Source of the DNA: Membranipora membranacea
Lineage: Eukaryota > Bryozoa > Gymnolaemata > Cheilostomatida > Membraniporidae
Direction: 5' to 3'
NCBI GenBank assembly: GCA_914767715.1
Contig: OU612075.1
Location: 11,286,001 to 11,346,000 of the forward strand
DNA: 60,000 bases
A model generated the notes under the pieces. That model was not told the DNA's origin and did not search any database. It saw only the letters and a program-made list of their open reading frames with translations. The first letter of the stretch is position 1. Each line of letters begins with the position of its first letter. Position numbers and translations under genes: made by a program. Positions 49,801 through 60,000 of this stretch are shown here, piece after piece.

Positions 49801-51329
49801 TGCGTCTCTGGATTTGGCAATTGTAGATCAAAAAAATTCAAATAAAAATAGAGAGGATAACTCTAAAATCTACAGACTTCAAACCAAGGCTAGTCATAGC
49901 AATGGTATAAGGAATTACATCATTGGTCATAGGTTACAATACAATTTTATTCTTGTAGCCTACCCAAGACAACTTGTTGCAAAATATAAATACAAACGGA
50001 ATATGCCATGTAACAAAATATGTTTTTTCACTTACTTTGTATCCTTTAGACTTGACGAAGCCTATGACCATTCTCTCGCCAAAGCTAGGTAGCTCTGAAT
50101 AGGCTTGACCAACCAAACCATCTAGAGCAGAATCACTAATGGATGTCGCAATTGTAAACTCCAGGAGATCATTATCCCTTAAAATTCTGTCCAAAGTTGG
50201 CCGCTGCACATTGAAAAGTTTAGATATAGCTGACTTTTTTATCCCAGACTTCAACAGGTCCTTCAATCTCTCAATATCAATAACTTTCCTTGGCCTGCCC
50301 ATGATGATGGTGATGACTGTCTGATAAATGACTTTCTAAGTCATTGGTTTTATACTTCATTAGTTAGCCAATGATTTGTACATTTTTTCTGCAATTGAAT
50401 GGGCCACAGTCTAACATGCACTGCACCAAACAAATAATAAGCCCCACACCTCAAACAGCATTCATGTGCCAAGTTGTATAATAATAATAAACCCAGCGCA
50501 TCATAAAATGAACTGCACACATCAAATAATGAACTGCGCACATTGAATAATGAGCTACGCACATTGAATAATGAACCCAACACATGAAATAATCAACAAC
50601 ACATATTCAATAATGGAACACTGACATCGCAGAATCAACACAGTTCATCAAATAATGAAGACATCACAAGCAATAATGAACCACCCATTATAAAATGAAC
50701 TGTACAGGTTCCAGAATGAACTGCACAGATGGAAGGAGTGCTGGATTTTTTTACAAATAGCACCTCATAAAAACAGGCCTACAAATATAGTTAAACACCT
50801 CGTCTGCCCAAAGTTGTTACGACGAGCAACAATCTAAAACATATTGCTTCTACGGGCAGTACAAATTGGTTTCCAAGGTAGACTAATGCAAATTCCTCAT
50901 AGCATTATGCTCACTAGGTCAATTCTGATGTTTTAAAGGCAAGGAAGATTAACTAAAACTGCTTGTCCGAATATACATTCCACCTGATACGCGATCAGTT
51001 GGCAGAGCTCGAAAGGCATCAAAAGTAACAACCTGAAACAAATAATAGTTTTATAATTACCTTGTAAAATATCACACCAATAGCAGGTCCACACGGATCC
51101 CCAGCTCCCAATGTAGCTTCAATCAAGCCCTAAAGTTTAAAAAATGTACTTATGTTGACCTAGGAGTTATTAGAGAATTCCTTGTGTTGACCTCCCAAGC
51201 AAGATGTTAAAACTTTCGTATATTTTATTGAATTGAGTTTCATTCCCTTGATTTAATTTTGGTTGGTTTTTTCATTTCTTTTTTGCACATCAGGGAGAAC
51301 ATCTTTGGATGATGGCGATGCAAATGAAA

Positions 51330-51367
<38 letters not shown>

Positions 51368-51936
51368 CAGAAATCTGAATTATTTCCCCATAAGGTAACA
51401 TTGCCGATATTGAAGCCTCATCTTGTTGTGTAGAGTTAAACACAGAATCCTATGGGCGCACATACCACTGAGTTTTAGTGAGAGGTCGCTATAGTTGTAA
51501 TATATATTCACTATCAGGTCCCATGCTTCAAATGAGTTGGCCACTCCCGAATCGAATGAAGAATGCTTACCATTTCTATGATGACGAAACTTCAAAAAAG
51601 AATTGCCTCGGCCAGGAATTGAAACCTACCCTCACGCATTGAAGACTTTGACGCTGTCCCCAGTTCGATTTGTGGAGGTTAACCTAAATGCTACACCGAT
51701 GCACGGGTTAGCCCTCAAATTGATGTCACATCCACATATGGAAACAAAGTGATTTATGCCTTAGAATTGAGACAGATAAATATTTACACACCGTGATGGT
51801 AGCGCTCTTGTAATCTGTGGCCTTCATCAGTATACCTGTCATTGAAACGGTCAACATAACAGAACAATTTCCAGTAACTAGCCGTAAAATTACACACAGG
51901 GCGAAGAAATACCTATTTTCCACATAGTATACCAAT
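46888..51936 (-). CDS. Unassigned MFS-type multi-pass protein, partial exon set
   Basis: Candidate exons in transcript order: 51792-51936, 51061-51129, 50977-51032, about 48170-48229, 47889-48034, 46951-47034 and a short last exon near 46905 that would end RIHPYYDK. Phases fit throughout. The first two encode RYFFALCVILRLVTGN.. and GLIEATLGAGDPCGPAIGVIFYK, which carries an MFS motif C of the GxxxGPxxG type, as in SLC18B1-like and other DHA1-type transporters. Later exons encode hydrophobic segments (SSGYVGFLQIISIPGVFLAGFL; FPSEATMAVTVFYTVDPIMYLVSAVLT). The N-terminal exons (TM1-3) were not found. The intron between 51061 and 51032 would be only 28 nt, which is suspiciously short. A transposon (48247-50769) sits in the next intron. 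It may be a real but unusual gene, a decaying copy, or two genes. The family is inferred. Confidence 0.45.
47322..47713. mobile_element. Non-autonomous hAT-type element (392 bp) carrying a tRNA-like block
   Basis: Termini CAGTGGCGTATATT (left) and the inverse AATATACGCCCCTG (right) are inverted repeats with one mismatch. They are flanked by an exact 8-bp direct repeat GCTATGTG at 47314-47321 and 47714-47721. The 8-bp duplication and CAG..CTG ends fit the hAT superfamily. There is no coding capacity. Inside are a tRNA-like block (47352-47440) and three GC-rich hairpins (47598-47661). Confidence 0.8.
47352..47440 (+). repeat. tRNA-like block inside the hAT-type element
   Basis: Box A TAGCTCAGTGTGTAGAGCG and box B GGATTCGAATCCC are present, followed by a run of nine T residues of the Pol III terminator type. 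The acceptor and anticodon stems pair poorly, so this is a tRNA-derived sequence rather than a working tRNA. Confidence 0.6.
48290..48540 (+). repeat. Subterminal repeats of the IS3EU-like element, left arm
   Basis: Repeated TTCATTATTCAATGTGCG-type units, 18-20 bp apart in part, with variants such as TGCAGTTCATT and TGTACAGTTCATTTTAT. The mirror set is at 50480-50730. Such arrays often bind the transposase. Confidence 0.7.
48711..48992 (+). pseudogene. Inverted duplicate of the transposase HTH exon
   Basis: It encodes MGRPRKVIDIERLKDLL.. almost identically to the exon at 50036-50302, including the GRPRK AT-hook-like start and the helix-turn-helix KSAIAKLFNVQRPTLDR. It belongs to the left inverted arm. 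The donor context changes from GTAAGT to GTAAGG and no downstream DDE exon follows on this strand, so it is an isolated fragment. Confidence 0.75.
49021..50302 (-). CDS. IS3EU-like transposase (HTH exon plus DDE integrase exon), 3'-truncated
   Basis: Exon 1, 50036-50302, encodes MGRPRKVIDIERLKDLL (GRP AT-hook-like start), then a helix-turn-helix (KSAISKLFNVQRPTLDRILR). The donor is AAA|GTAAGT. Exon 2 starts after CTAG near 49564 and encodes VPRKIIRKSIHRVDPEGV, then an integrase core with WHLDGN (first Asp, residue 46 of the exon), RTDHGGEN (second Asp, 104) and NQRVERFN (Glu, 140). That gives 35 residues between the last two, the DD35E spacing of IS3-type and retroviral integrases. The protein would cut and join transposon ends. 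The open frame ends at 49021, just before the junction with the inverted arm, and the C-terminal part normally found after the Glu is absent. The exon 1 to exon 2 phase was not fully verified. Confidence 0.7.
51340..51363. repeat. (TA)n microsatellite
   Basis: Twelve uninterrupted TA units. Confidence 0.9.
51600..51720 (-). repeat. tRNA-like/SINE-like block
   Basis: On the - strand it has a head CTAACCCGTGCATCGGTGTA and a box-B-like GGTTTCAATTCCTGGC. No second copy was found in the window. Confidence 0.35.
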
Positions 51937-52574
51937 CTGCAAAAGTGAGGAGGACACAACATAACACTTCTGGTATCAGGTAAGCGACAGATTTGTACAT
52001 TGCCAAAAATCATGTTTGTCATGGTCCTATGGATCATTTAATGCAGAAAAGGCAATTAGGATAACCAATGTGACTGTTGTCATGATTGATACTGGATACT
52101 TGATACGGGAGGTCCTTGCATTAATCAGAGTCAGTTTCCACACCCCTGATCCAAAACATAAGATAGTTAAATTTTAAATATAAGCCTCTTGAGTTCGCAC
52201 TGAGCCTACCACAGTGAGAAACAGTGAAGTATTCATGGATGAACATATTAGCTTCACAGTGCAATCATGATTGGGACAGCAACGTTTCTACAATCATCAA
52301 ACTCATATGATAGTATTTTTTGCCCGCAAAAAAACCGTCTATAGGGCACTGTTACTCAGCATCAAATATTTGACTGTGTACTCACAGAGAAAAATGGAGC
52401 GGGAACTGATAGAAAATAGTTTCCACTTGATTCTCTGCAAAACTGTGTGAACATGTCTCTTATTATGATATCAATCATATTATCAAACATCATTCATCTA
52501 CTATTGAATATCTATATTTCTGCATAATTGTTGTGTTAAATTTGATAAAGATATTGAAAAATATTTTTGAAGCA
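51937..52574. other. No recognised feature
   Basis: AT-rich sequence in which the missing upstream exons of the minus-strand MFS-type gene would be expected. I found no convincing exon. Confidence 0.4.
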
Positions 52575-52575
52575 G

Positions 52576-52747
52576 TTTATTGACTCGGAGTGTAGATTAC
52601 CCAGGAAGAAAAAAGTCCAATTCAACCACAGTATATATTGAGATTGATTGTCATACAAGGACATCTACAGTTTTCAGCAAAAATGGAACCACTTTTGTGT
52701 ATATGGGGCACGATGGCAGTTACAAGACATTGGGACCAATCATCGAG
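52576..52747 (+). CDS. Orphan internal exon, unknown protein
   Basis: An open frame runs from a possible acceptor (TTTTTGAAGCAG|TTTATTG) to a donor GAG|GTAAAT. It reads RSVDYPGRKKSNSTTVYIEI, then DCHTRTSTVFSKNGTTFVYM and GHDGSYKTLGPIIE. The amino-acid mix is that of a soluble or extracellular beta-rich domain (NST and NGT sequons). No partner exon was identified on either side and the family is not recognised. It could be a remnant of a gene or a chance frame. Confidence 0.3.
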
Positions 52748-54180
52748 GTAAATACCAAAGCTTTTCATTCAAATGTTACATTTCAACCCTTGCCATTAAC
52801 CTATTTACATTAAAGTTCGGAATTAATCCCGATTCCAAAGCAGAAAGATGAGAAGACTTGGTGTATTACTTATTCTTGCATTTATCTCTGTTATATATCG
52901 TGAAAGTGATATTACATTATCCCAAATATTTGTACATTATCAAGTTTTGTTTGGAGCTAATATTGCTTGAGAATTATTTATCATGCAACTATGTGCTTGA
53001 TGTATGCCTGATTAACCTTACAGAAAGACTGCGGTAGCATATCATGAGTAGTGTGCAACCAACCTTGCAATATAAGCCCAGCATTGATCTATAAATACCT
53101 CTAAAAATTACCTGAAAGTAATGACAGTGAAGCACAGGGGATGGTGAGTTAGTGAGGTCAGAAGCATACCAAGGTTGTTTATAATATTTAGCATTTATAT
53201 TAAGGAAGAAAACTATTGATTGTATTAGATAATTGAGACATAGAAAATTTGAAGAAAAATATTAGTTAAAGCATTCTAATTCTGATCAAGATTTCAATTT
53301 TTGTTCATATTCTTTTTATCTGTGTAAAAAGATGATCAACTGTGCTTTGTGTATAAATTTGTGTCAATGCGACAGTATTCAGCATTTTGATTAATTGTCC
53401 GTTTGAAGTTTTTAGATAGTTAATTAAATTTAAAAGGATTGCAGAACCACCGCAGTGTTGAAATTGAAGAGGGTATCATATACTAACTTGATCTGCAAAA
53501 ATAATGATGTTATGACATATTAATTGAGATTGAGGTTTGCAAGAGAGTTTTAAGATTTAGATGTTGTTGTCCAATGACAAGATGACAAGTCGACTCTGGT
53601 CTTTGATAAAGATACTGAACTCTCATACATGAACTTTCAAATTATAGCGCTGCCATTTAAAAGCTCTTATGATATTTAGTTGTAAAATCACTTGCAACTT
53701 CACACTTTGCTTGCTGGAACAATTTGCTTAGACAACGGCTAAAACCTCTCTCTTATAGGGAATCTCCAAATAGGCAGTTATAACTTCAGCGAATAATTTA
53801 TTGATATTAATAATATACCGGTGTTGCAAAAATAAAGTACGCTTGACACAGGTAATAAAGAAAATTACAAAATTCATTGTTACAAGCACCAAATTTGTAT
53901 GTTGCCATGTTTTTATTTCCATAGGCTCCATCTATTAACTTTATGGAATGTAAACTTTCAGATATACTGGCCTTCCCCATATAGATTGATCATAAAGAAT
54001 AGTTCTACTTTTTGCCCATGTTGCACAATTTCATGGAAAATATTTTATGATACACATTATAAATTCATGCACTCAAATAGTTTAATACATTTATTTTTCA
54101 GAGGTTTCTTTCAGTTAATGTTCTGCATATGGTGTGTATTTTTAGATATATTGTGCCTCTTTTTGTCATCTCTTACTTTG
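52748..54180. other. AT-rich spacer, nothing recognised
   Basis: No exon, RNA gene or repeat was recognised. Short open frames here lack conserved composition. Confidence 0.4.
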
Positions 54181-54545
54181 CTCCTGCCAGAGCTTAGGTT
54201 TCATTAAAGCCGCCAGGCACATCACCATGCTCGAAAACACAGTGCAGGCTCCAACTAAGTAAAATCTTGTCCCATTACCTTAAGCGCTCTCAAAGTAGCC
54301 ACCACATAAAGGAATGACTAATAACCCAACGCCTGCGGCCTCTGTTAAACCATAGATACAGTGAATATCTCTTATAGGCATTATGAGGTTCCCTTTAACG
54401 CCAAACACCCTGCCATGCAGGCAGCCAATTACAGCAAAAGCTGTATACAATGCATTTTCATCTATTACCGATGGGACGGTAAATACAGCCACAACCAATA
54501 TAAAACTACAAACACATAATCAGATAGTTGGCTCCAAACTTGCCT
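54181..54545 (-). pseudogene. Fragment of an SLC16-like gene
   Basis: On the - strand, pieces align with the last exon of the gene at 497-2010, from KFKANYLV to IKPKLWQ. Matches include GVKGNLI, IYGLTEAAG, VIPLCGGY and a C-terminal stretch ending KPKLWQE. Stops and frameshifts break it. No exon-intron structure remains because it corresponds to part of one exon. Confidence 0.8.
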
Positions 54546-56750
54546 CAAGGACACTTTGAATCTGTTAAGCCATCGTGGGTTTACATGAAATTCTGAACCC
54601 ACAAATAACTTGAATGCTGTCAGGGTGACAATTTTTGGAGCATGCACCAGTGCTGTGGACAGGTTGGTGTGTTATGTTAGGGTGGCAATTTGTGAAGCAT
54701 GCACCAGTGATGTAGACGGATTGATGTATTTCTTGAGATTCGTTATCAGACAGGATAAATACCAGACAGAATTACTGTACCGAAGGAATGGCAAAAAAAA
54801 CCAACAATAGCAACTTTCTGCGGTGATAGCTCAACCAGAGAGAATGTTTTCAACACCATCTCTGAGGGTAGTCGCTACCATGATAAACCGACAATAACAG
54901 TTTTCTGCGGTGATAGCTCAACCAGAGAAAATGTGTGCATCACCATCTTTGAGGGTAGTCGCTACCATGATAAAAGCATATGCAGAGATCTTAGTACTAA
55001 AGTTTTTTTTTGGAGAGATCTAAGCGAACGCTTCCAACTGCATGCAAGTAACTGGGCTTGATCCATGGAAAAGAAGCTAGGGTGGGAAAGTTGCTGACGT
55101 TTTTTAAAACGTGACAAAATAATGAGACACACAACATCATTATTACAACTGTAAATTAACCTTGGTTTGCGGAGATTTCTATTTTAGCATCAGCTTATTA
55201 TTGCATCTCTGCCTTCTGCTATATATGATGCGATGAGCGAGAATTGAAATAATATCATACTACACACTACAAGAAGAAAGAGAATATAACTACAAGTCAC
55301 CACCAACTTCAATAATACTTGCACCAGCTACGCCTTGCCTGCTACTTATATCATCAAAGTGAAACTACCTGCTTGCACAACAATTATATCATCATCAAAG
55401 TGAAACTGCCTGACAAAGCTGCATCATGTATACAACATTGAACACACCAATAAAGATATGCAGCAGCCACAGCTTCAGGCAGTAGCAACAGGACCGTCGT
55501 CCTTTACGGTATCATTTAAAGCAGTTAGTATTAAGACAGGAACGCAACAGGACCGTCGTCCTATTTTAGCAGTGGCTTAGATTGTGAAGTAAAAGAATTG
55601 ATTGTATCATATAATATATTGTATTGTTGTGTAATTCAAAGTTATAACAACTTATCTGTGCGATCAGTGACTAAATCAGAACTCATCTAGCATCCTGGCA
55701 TATAACCAAGGACAGGAGTGCAAGGACAGTCAGGTTAGAATATTCAGAACGACTTTTAATATTTTTATCTTATATAAATATTTTATATGTGTATTTTGTC
55801 TCAATTGAATTAAATGGTCAGGGTAATTAAATAAATAGTCTTAGTCTAAACAGATTAGTTTTATGCCTGTCTGGTTGACATAAATAATTGATGATCCAAG
55901 CAGCTTGACTCTTTAGTAGTCGCAATTGTGTATTCAAAGGCAATCCTAACTTCACGCACTTGTAGACGGCCTTGTCGGCGCTTTCATGTAATAGATCATA
56001 AACAGACATCAAAAGTTGCAATATATATATAACTTGTGATGAATTAAATAGACTGTGTATTATAATAATCTTGAATTAAATTTAAGTTAACACTCGTGAC
56101 GACGTCTAGTGAATTAAGCTCATGAGTAGATAAACAGTGCGTGTGTTACATTGTGTCAGGAAATTAATTGATATCGGTCATTGACGACCATCAGAATTTG
56201 TTGCAACAGGGTATTGTATATCAGTCTATAGTAGATCCGTGTATTGTATATCAGCCTATCTTTGAGACCCTTCTATGGGTTATATAATGATTCATAATTC
56301 GAGTGATGGCTTTCAGTGCTAAAATACATAGAACCTTAAAGTAAATATAAAAGCCCTCTCGCTCATCAGAGTAGACTCGGAGCAAGCCAACTACACCCTG
56401 TTGTGTACACGGCCCAGTCCGTTTCTCACAATGCTAAACAGATGCTAAACGAATTGCATTATTCAGACAGTTGGTGCAAGTTTAATATCTGATTTTATAT
56501 CATTGTTCACATTAAGCCATGACCTGGACCTAAACAAATCTTCTGAATAAGGTTAAAAGAAGAAATTTAAACATTGGGTAAAACATCCTTTCTTTGCTTG
56601 AAAATTTACCTTCCATCATCTAATTCTTTCGATGCATTGGGTCACACACCTCCCTGTGTTGATCTGTGAATTTGATTTCAATATAGTCATGCGAATGGTC
56701 TGCAGTTAAAATTTAAAATAATAGCTTTTTTTTATTAAATACCTCATATA
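54546..56750. other. Repeat-rich spacer
   Basis: It holds two tandem copies of an approximately 85-bp unit (54801-54883 and 54887-54972, sharing GGTGATAGCTCAACCAGAGA and GAGGGTAGTCGCTACCATGA), two copies of GCAACAGGACCGTCGTCCT near 55486 and 55546, and duplicated TATTGTATATCAG near 56212 and 56242. No gene was recognised. Confidence 0.5.
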
Positions 56751-59552
56751 TCAAACTATTGCGTAGTTGTTGTCATTAAGGTACGCCTGCCAGAGTTTCG
56801 GTTTAATCAAAGCTGCCAGGCACAGCACCATGCTTGAAAACACAGTACAGGCTCCAACAAAGTGAAATCCTGCACCATATCTTAAGGTGCTTTCAATAAA
56901 GCCAGTGCCTAACGGAATCACAAAGGACCCATTACCACCTGAAGCTTCTGTTTAACCATAAATGTAGGCAATCTCCTTAATTGGGTAAAGGTGAGCTATG
57001 ACGTTCCCTTTAAAACAGTGCGATCCTCCTTTTGAAAAGCCAATCACTGCAAAAAGTATATACAACACAACTTCATGATTAATAACAGGGAGAATACAGA
57101 CAATAACACCTGCCATAAAACAGATGGTGAGATGTGAAATCAGAAAGTTAGGCCTGAACTTGAAAACAAACAAAGTAAATCCAAAAGAAGCTCCCACAAA
57201 CCCTTATCCATATATAGTCATCACTAAAACTGTCACAGAAGCCTCAAAGTACTTAGTAATATAAGTGAAGGAGAGCACTAAAAGAGCAGTCCTTGAACGG
57301 ATTGTCAGTACAGAGCTGATCAAAAAGAAAATTGTCACAGAATACTGAAATCTTCCAGCATACGAAGTCATGAATTTCTTGAAAGATTCAACCTTCTCTT
57401 CCTTCAGAATTTGTGGTTTGTAAATTATGACAGCTGCAGCGGGAAATACCAGTGATGTACTTAAAGAGAGTATGGCATATTTGAATCCGAGCTTGTTGAC
57501 TAATGATGAGGATATAAGTGGGTATGCTGCCACACTGATTCCAGTACCCAATCCGATGCCTGCATATGCCGCTGATGCACATCTTTGTAAGTAATGTGGA
57601 ATGACTGCAATTGTTGCAATCGAGATGAAGCTGAATCCCAAACCTGTTGAAAAAAAAGGTAAGAGGATTTAAAATAGAGATGTGGTCATGTGCACTGCTT
57701 GGCATTGTTTTCCCTTGATACATTCAGAAATGGAAAATATCACATACGACTTAAAGATGAAGGCAACTATTCCCCCCCCCCCCCCTTCTGGTGCCTAATT
57801 CATTGGCCACAGAGATCATTTGCCATCAGAAGTAAGGTACTGGCATTTTATTTATTTCCAAAGTGTCAGAATGTGGAAGCTGCCGTTTGTTATGGCAGGC
57901 TCCGCAACATAGACTGGTATGGAAGTCGAAACTCTTGGAACTACTTCAAAAATGCTGTGGTGAATCACATAAGATAGTTTATAGAATAAATGGGAGTTCA
58001 ACTCCCAAAAATAACGGTTTTGACAATGGTTCCAGTGTACATTTTTTGTCCAGCATTTTTATGTTATTTTCAAATTTGTCTGGAAACTTCTTAGCAAAGA
58101 CAGTTGCAAATACAAATGGTGATTTTTAGTCTAAACAAACATATAATGGTCTTGCACGAGTCTTGAAATCTTTAGATTGGCTTTTGCGATAGAAAAACAT
58201 TAGGCATCTGGTGTATTGGCAAGAAAAATGGCACCCCCACTCAATTACATGTGTGTCAATCAAATACGGTTGACATGCATATTGTGACAGTAGCTAAACA
58301 ATGGTGAGTTATTTCAAATAATTCTAGATTATTGTGAGAGGCTAAGCCTAGGGTTGCGACTTACAATGAACACAGTAATGTTATGATCAGCTACATCTCC
58401 AGCAGACTTTACCCTCTACTTTTCGGGTGTATATGGGACTTACCTGCAACCACACTGTATGATAATACAAAAGAATGCCAAAACTTTGTGACAAATGCCG
58501 ATGTCACGATACCAAGTATACACAGCACAGTTCCAATAGCCGCTATGATACGGCATCCCTCAACTCTCATCAATAAAGTCACAAATGGCACTGCAAATTG
58601 AAAAAGGAATTCAGATGTCATAATTATAACAATCAAAAAAACTCTAATGCATATAAATATGTAGTATCTTGTGCAGTATACACAAAATTGGTTGACACCA
58701 TAGACTTAATAATAAACCTAAACCTTATTTTTTCATAGCTCGTTGAATTTGGATCAGATTGTAAATTTGAAAATTGCTTTACAATCAGCAGCATCTTGTT
58801 ATCACTTTGATGTTGTTTTCTTTTACAAAATTTTTTTTGCCTTCAATAGATATCAAACTGTTCAGGACAAGCTGCTTAATCTATTGTAGTTTTCAAACTC
58901 AAAATCCGATCTAAGTCGCTGTGGTTAGCCAGATAAACAATATTACATCAAATGATTAGGATTATTTCTCTTCCTAGGATATTGCAAAAAGTAAATTTGA
59001 ATGCCTGCCAGTTGTGCATGGCATCATGTTCCAAAAATTGAATCCTATCAATATGATAGGCAGTGTAAGAGCTGGAGACTATGAGGTAGGGCGATGCCAA
59101 ACAGGCCGGGGTCCAGGGGGGCAGAGCCCTGTGGTGATTACAAATGAAAATGCATCAATTTTAGCCATATTTAGAAAACACTGGTGATGCTATAGAGGGG
59201 GGGGGATGCATCCCCCTAGACAAAGTAGGAAGGGGGATACTATCCACTTGCAGCCCCCTTAAATTCTAGCACTGATGATAGGGATTGCAATACTCTGGCT
59301 TAGAACAGCATCATGATTACTTACTTACAAAGAGATACACAGCCATTGAAACTGATGGAATGATATTTGATGTAGCCTAGCTTGATCATCGTTGAATCGA
59401 TCACGAATCATTCCTGTAAATACTCCCATATTTCCAGTAATAAAACCGACTGAACTGATAGAATTCAGTATGACCGTAGCTAATATTATCCATGAAGAAG
59501 GACCATCAGGTCTGTAAAAAATCTGTGTCAGCCATTTTGAGATCAATTTCAC
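56751..59552 (-). pseudogene. SLC16-like gene copy with disrupted frame
   Basis: Three exons keep the family structure: about 59325-59552 (YRPDGPSSWIILATVILNS, TM1), 58444-58590 (TM2-3, VPFVTLLMRVEGCR) and 56751-57643 (GLGFSFISIATIAVIPHYLQ onward). Splice signals match those of the gene at 497-2010. Two in-frame stops interrupt the last exon: TAA after VTVLVMTIYG near 57205, where the intact copy has an Ile codon, and TAA after IAYIYG near 56950, where the intact copy has a Leu codon. Exon 1 also needs a frame change to join exon 2. It is therefore a recently decayed paralogue, though sequencing error cannot be excluded. Confidence 0.8.
59100..59270. repeat. G/C-run-rich low-complexity block
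   Basis: Phrases such as CCGGGGTCCAGGGGGGCAGA and GGGGGGGGGATGCATCCCCC are of a type common in dispersed repeats of marine invertebrates. No ends could be defined. Confidence 0.4.
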
Positions 59553-60000
59553 TGCAACATTGTATGAGTCTCTAAAAAATGACTGTTATTCTTGTGTGCA
59601 TGTTTATTGATAGTATCGGTCAATGACAATAAAGGTTCACCATTAATTTGAACTATCGGTTGTTGTGTTAATTGAAATTTATATAACTAAGAAGTCTAAG
59701 CTTGATTGATGTCACATTAAAGTGACCATCAAATAGGCTTGGACATCTGCATAATGTGAACGCACTTCAAGCTGACAAATTTCAAATTAAAACTCAATGA
59801 TATAAACCTCCATTAAAGCATGAAGAATGTAGATGAATAGATCAAGAAATAGTGATTAAGTTTGTTGCTTTTTATTTGAAAATTAATGCCTTGTTATGAA
59901 AGAACATTAACTAACAACAACAGGAGTGTAAGCCATGTCTCACCAATGAACTAAACCCATTGGTCTCACAACACGGATGTAGGAGCATGTCTGATCACCA
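59553..60000. other. Right edge, nothing coding recognised
   Basis: Upstream of the decayed SLC16-like copy. It ends near a short segment (CCAATGAACTAAACC at about 59943) shared with 3838. Confidence 0.4.

Larger units (their letters stand above)
48247..50769 (-). mobile_element. IS3EU-like DNA transposon, rearranged fold-back copy (2523 bp)
   Basis: Inverted arms of about 735 bp run from 48247 to about 48984 and from about 50031 to 50769, with ends TATGAGGTGC and an AAAACA duplication. Read on the - strand, the right arm carries exon 1 of a transposase (HTH), the middle carries the integrase-type DDE exon, and the left arm is an inverted second copy of the right arm, including the HTH exon. 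An IS3-like integrase core, a 6-bp duplication and TAY..RTA ends are, as I recall, features of the eukaryotic IS3EU group; this needs a database check. The 3' part of the transposase is missing. Confidence 0.8.
48241..50775. repeat. 6-bp target-site duplication flanking the IS3EU-like element
   Basis: AAAACA at 48241-48246 and again at 50770-50775, immediately outside the inverted termini TATGAGGTGC..GCACCTCATA. Confidence 0.85.

Noticed and set aside
55180-55570. A solo LTR of a retrotransposon (TATA-like CTATATAT, AATAAAG and repeated GTCGTCC)
   Set aside because: No matching second LTR, TG..CA ends or target duplication could be found; the elements are too generic.
1-60000. CRISPR arrays, operons, bacterial contamination or an integrated virus
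   Set aside because: Spliced animal genes span the whole window; no spacer-repeat array, bacterial-type gene cluster or viral structural gene was seen.

Overview
This is nuclear DNA from an animal, most likely a non-vertebrate metazoan. The genes are intron-rich with GT..AG introns, and two of them, DIS3 and THOC2, are conserved eukaryotic RNA-processing genes that can be read almost completely. The background is AT-rich, and introns and spacers hold SINE-like repeats, MITEs, an IS3EU-like transposon and a large palindrome. I cannot name the species from the sequence alone.

Layout. 1-2010: the 3' part of a monocarboxylate-transporter-like gene (SLC16/MCT, + strand). 3659-4768: a two-exon gene for a small secreted cysteine-containing protein (+). 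5539-17494: complete DIS3/RRP44 exosome nuclease on the - strand, 20 exons, 991 aa. 17718-38169: complete THOC2, the scaffold of the THO/TREX mRNA export complex, on the + strand, 33 exons, 1511 aa. DIS3 and THOC2 are head to head with only 223 bp between their start codons. 38745-46194: an MFSD4/NaGLT1-like 12-TM transporter on the - strand, 6 exons, 479 aa, tail to tail with THOC2. Its first intron contains a 3.2-kb palindromic element (42697-45935).

46.8-52 kb: exons of a second, unassigned MFS-type protein (-), interrupted by a 2.5-kb IS3EU-like transposon (48247-50769) with a 6-bp target duplication and about 735-bp inverted arms. A 392-bp hAT-type MITE carrying a tRNA-like block lies in the same region. 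52-60 kb: an orphan + strand exon and two decayed - strand copies of the SLC16-like gene from the left end. One is a short fragment. The other keeps its three-exon structure but has in-frame stops and a frameshift.

How it fits together. DIS3 degrades nuclear RNA and THOC2 packages nascent mRNA for export, so the shared divergent promoter would couple decay and export; that is inference from layout. Every junction in DIS3, THOC2 and the MFSD4-like gene was checked for GT..AG and reading phase by hand, and the coding totals (2976, 4536 and 1440 nt) are multiples of three. UTR ends and expression cannot be seen. Of the unusual items, the most striking are the palindrome with its regularly spaced CpG-rich motif, and the fold-back form of the IS3EU-like element.
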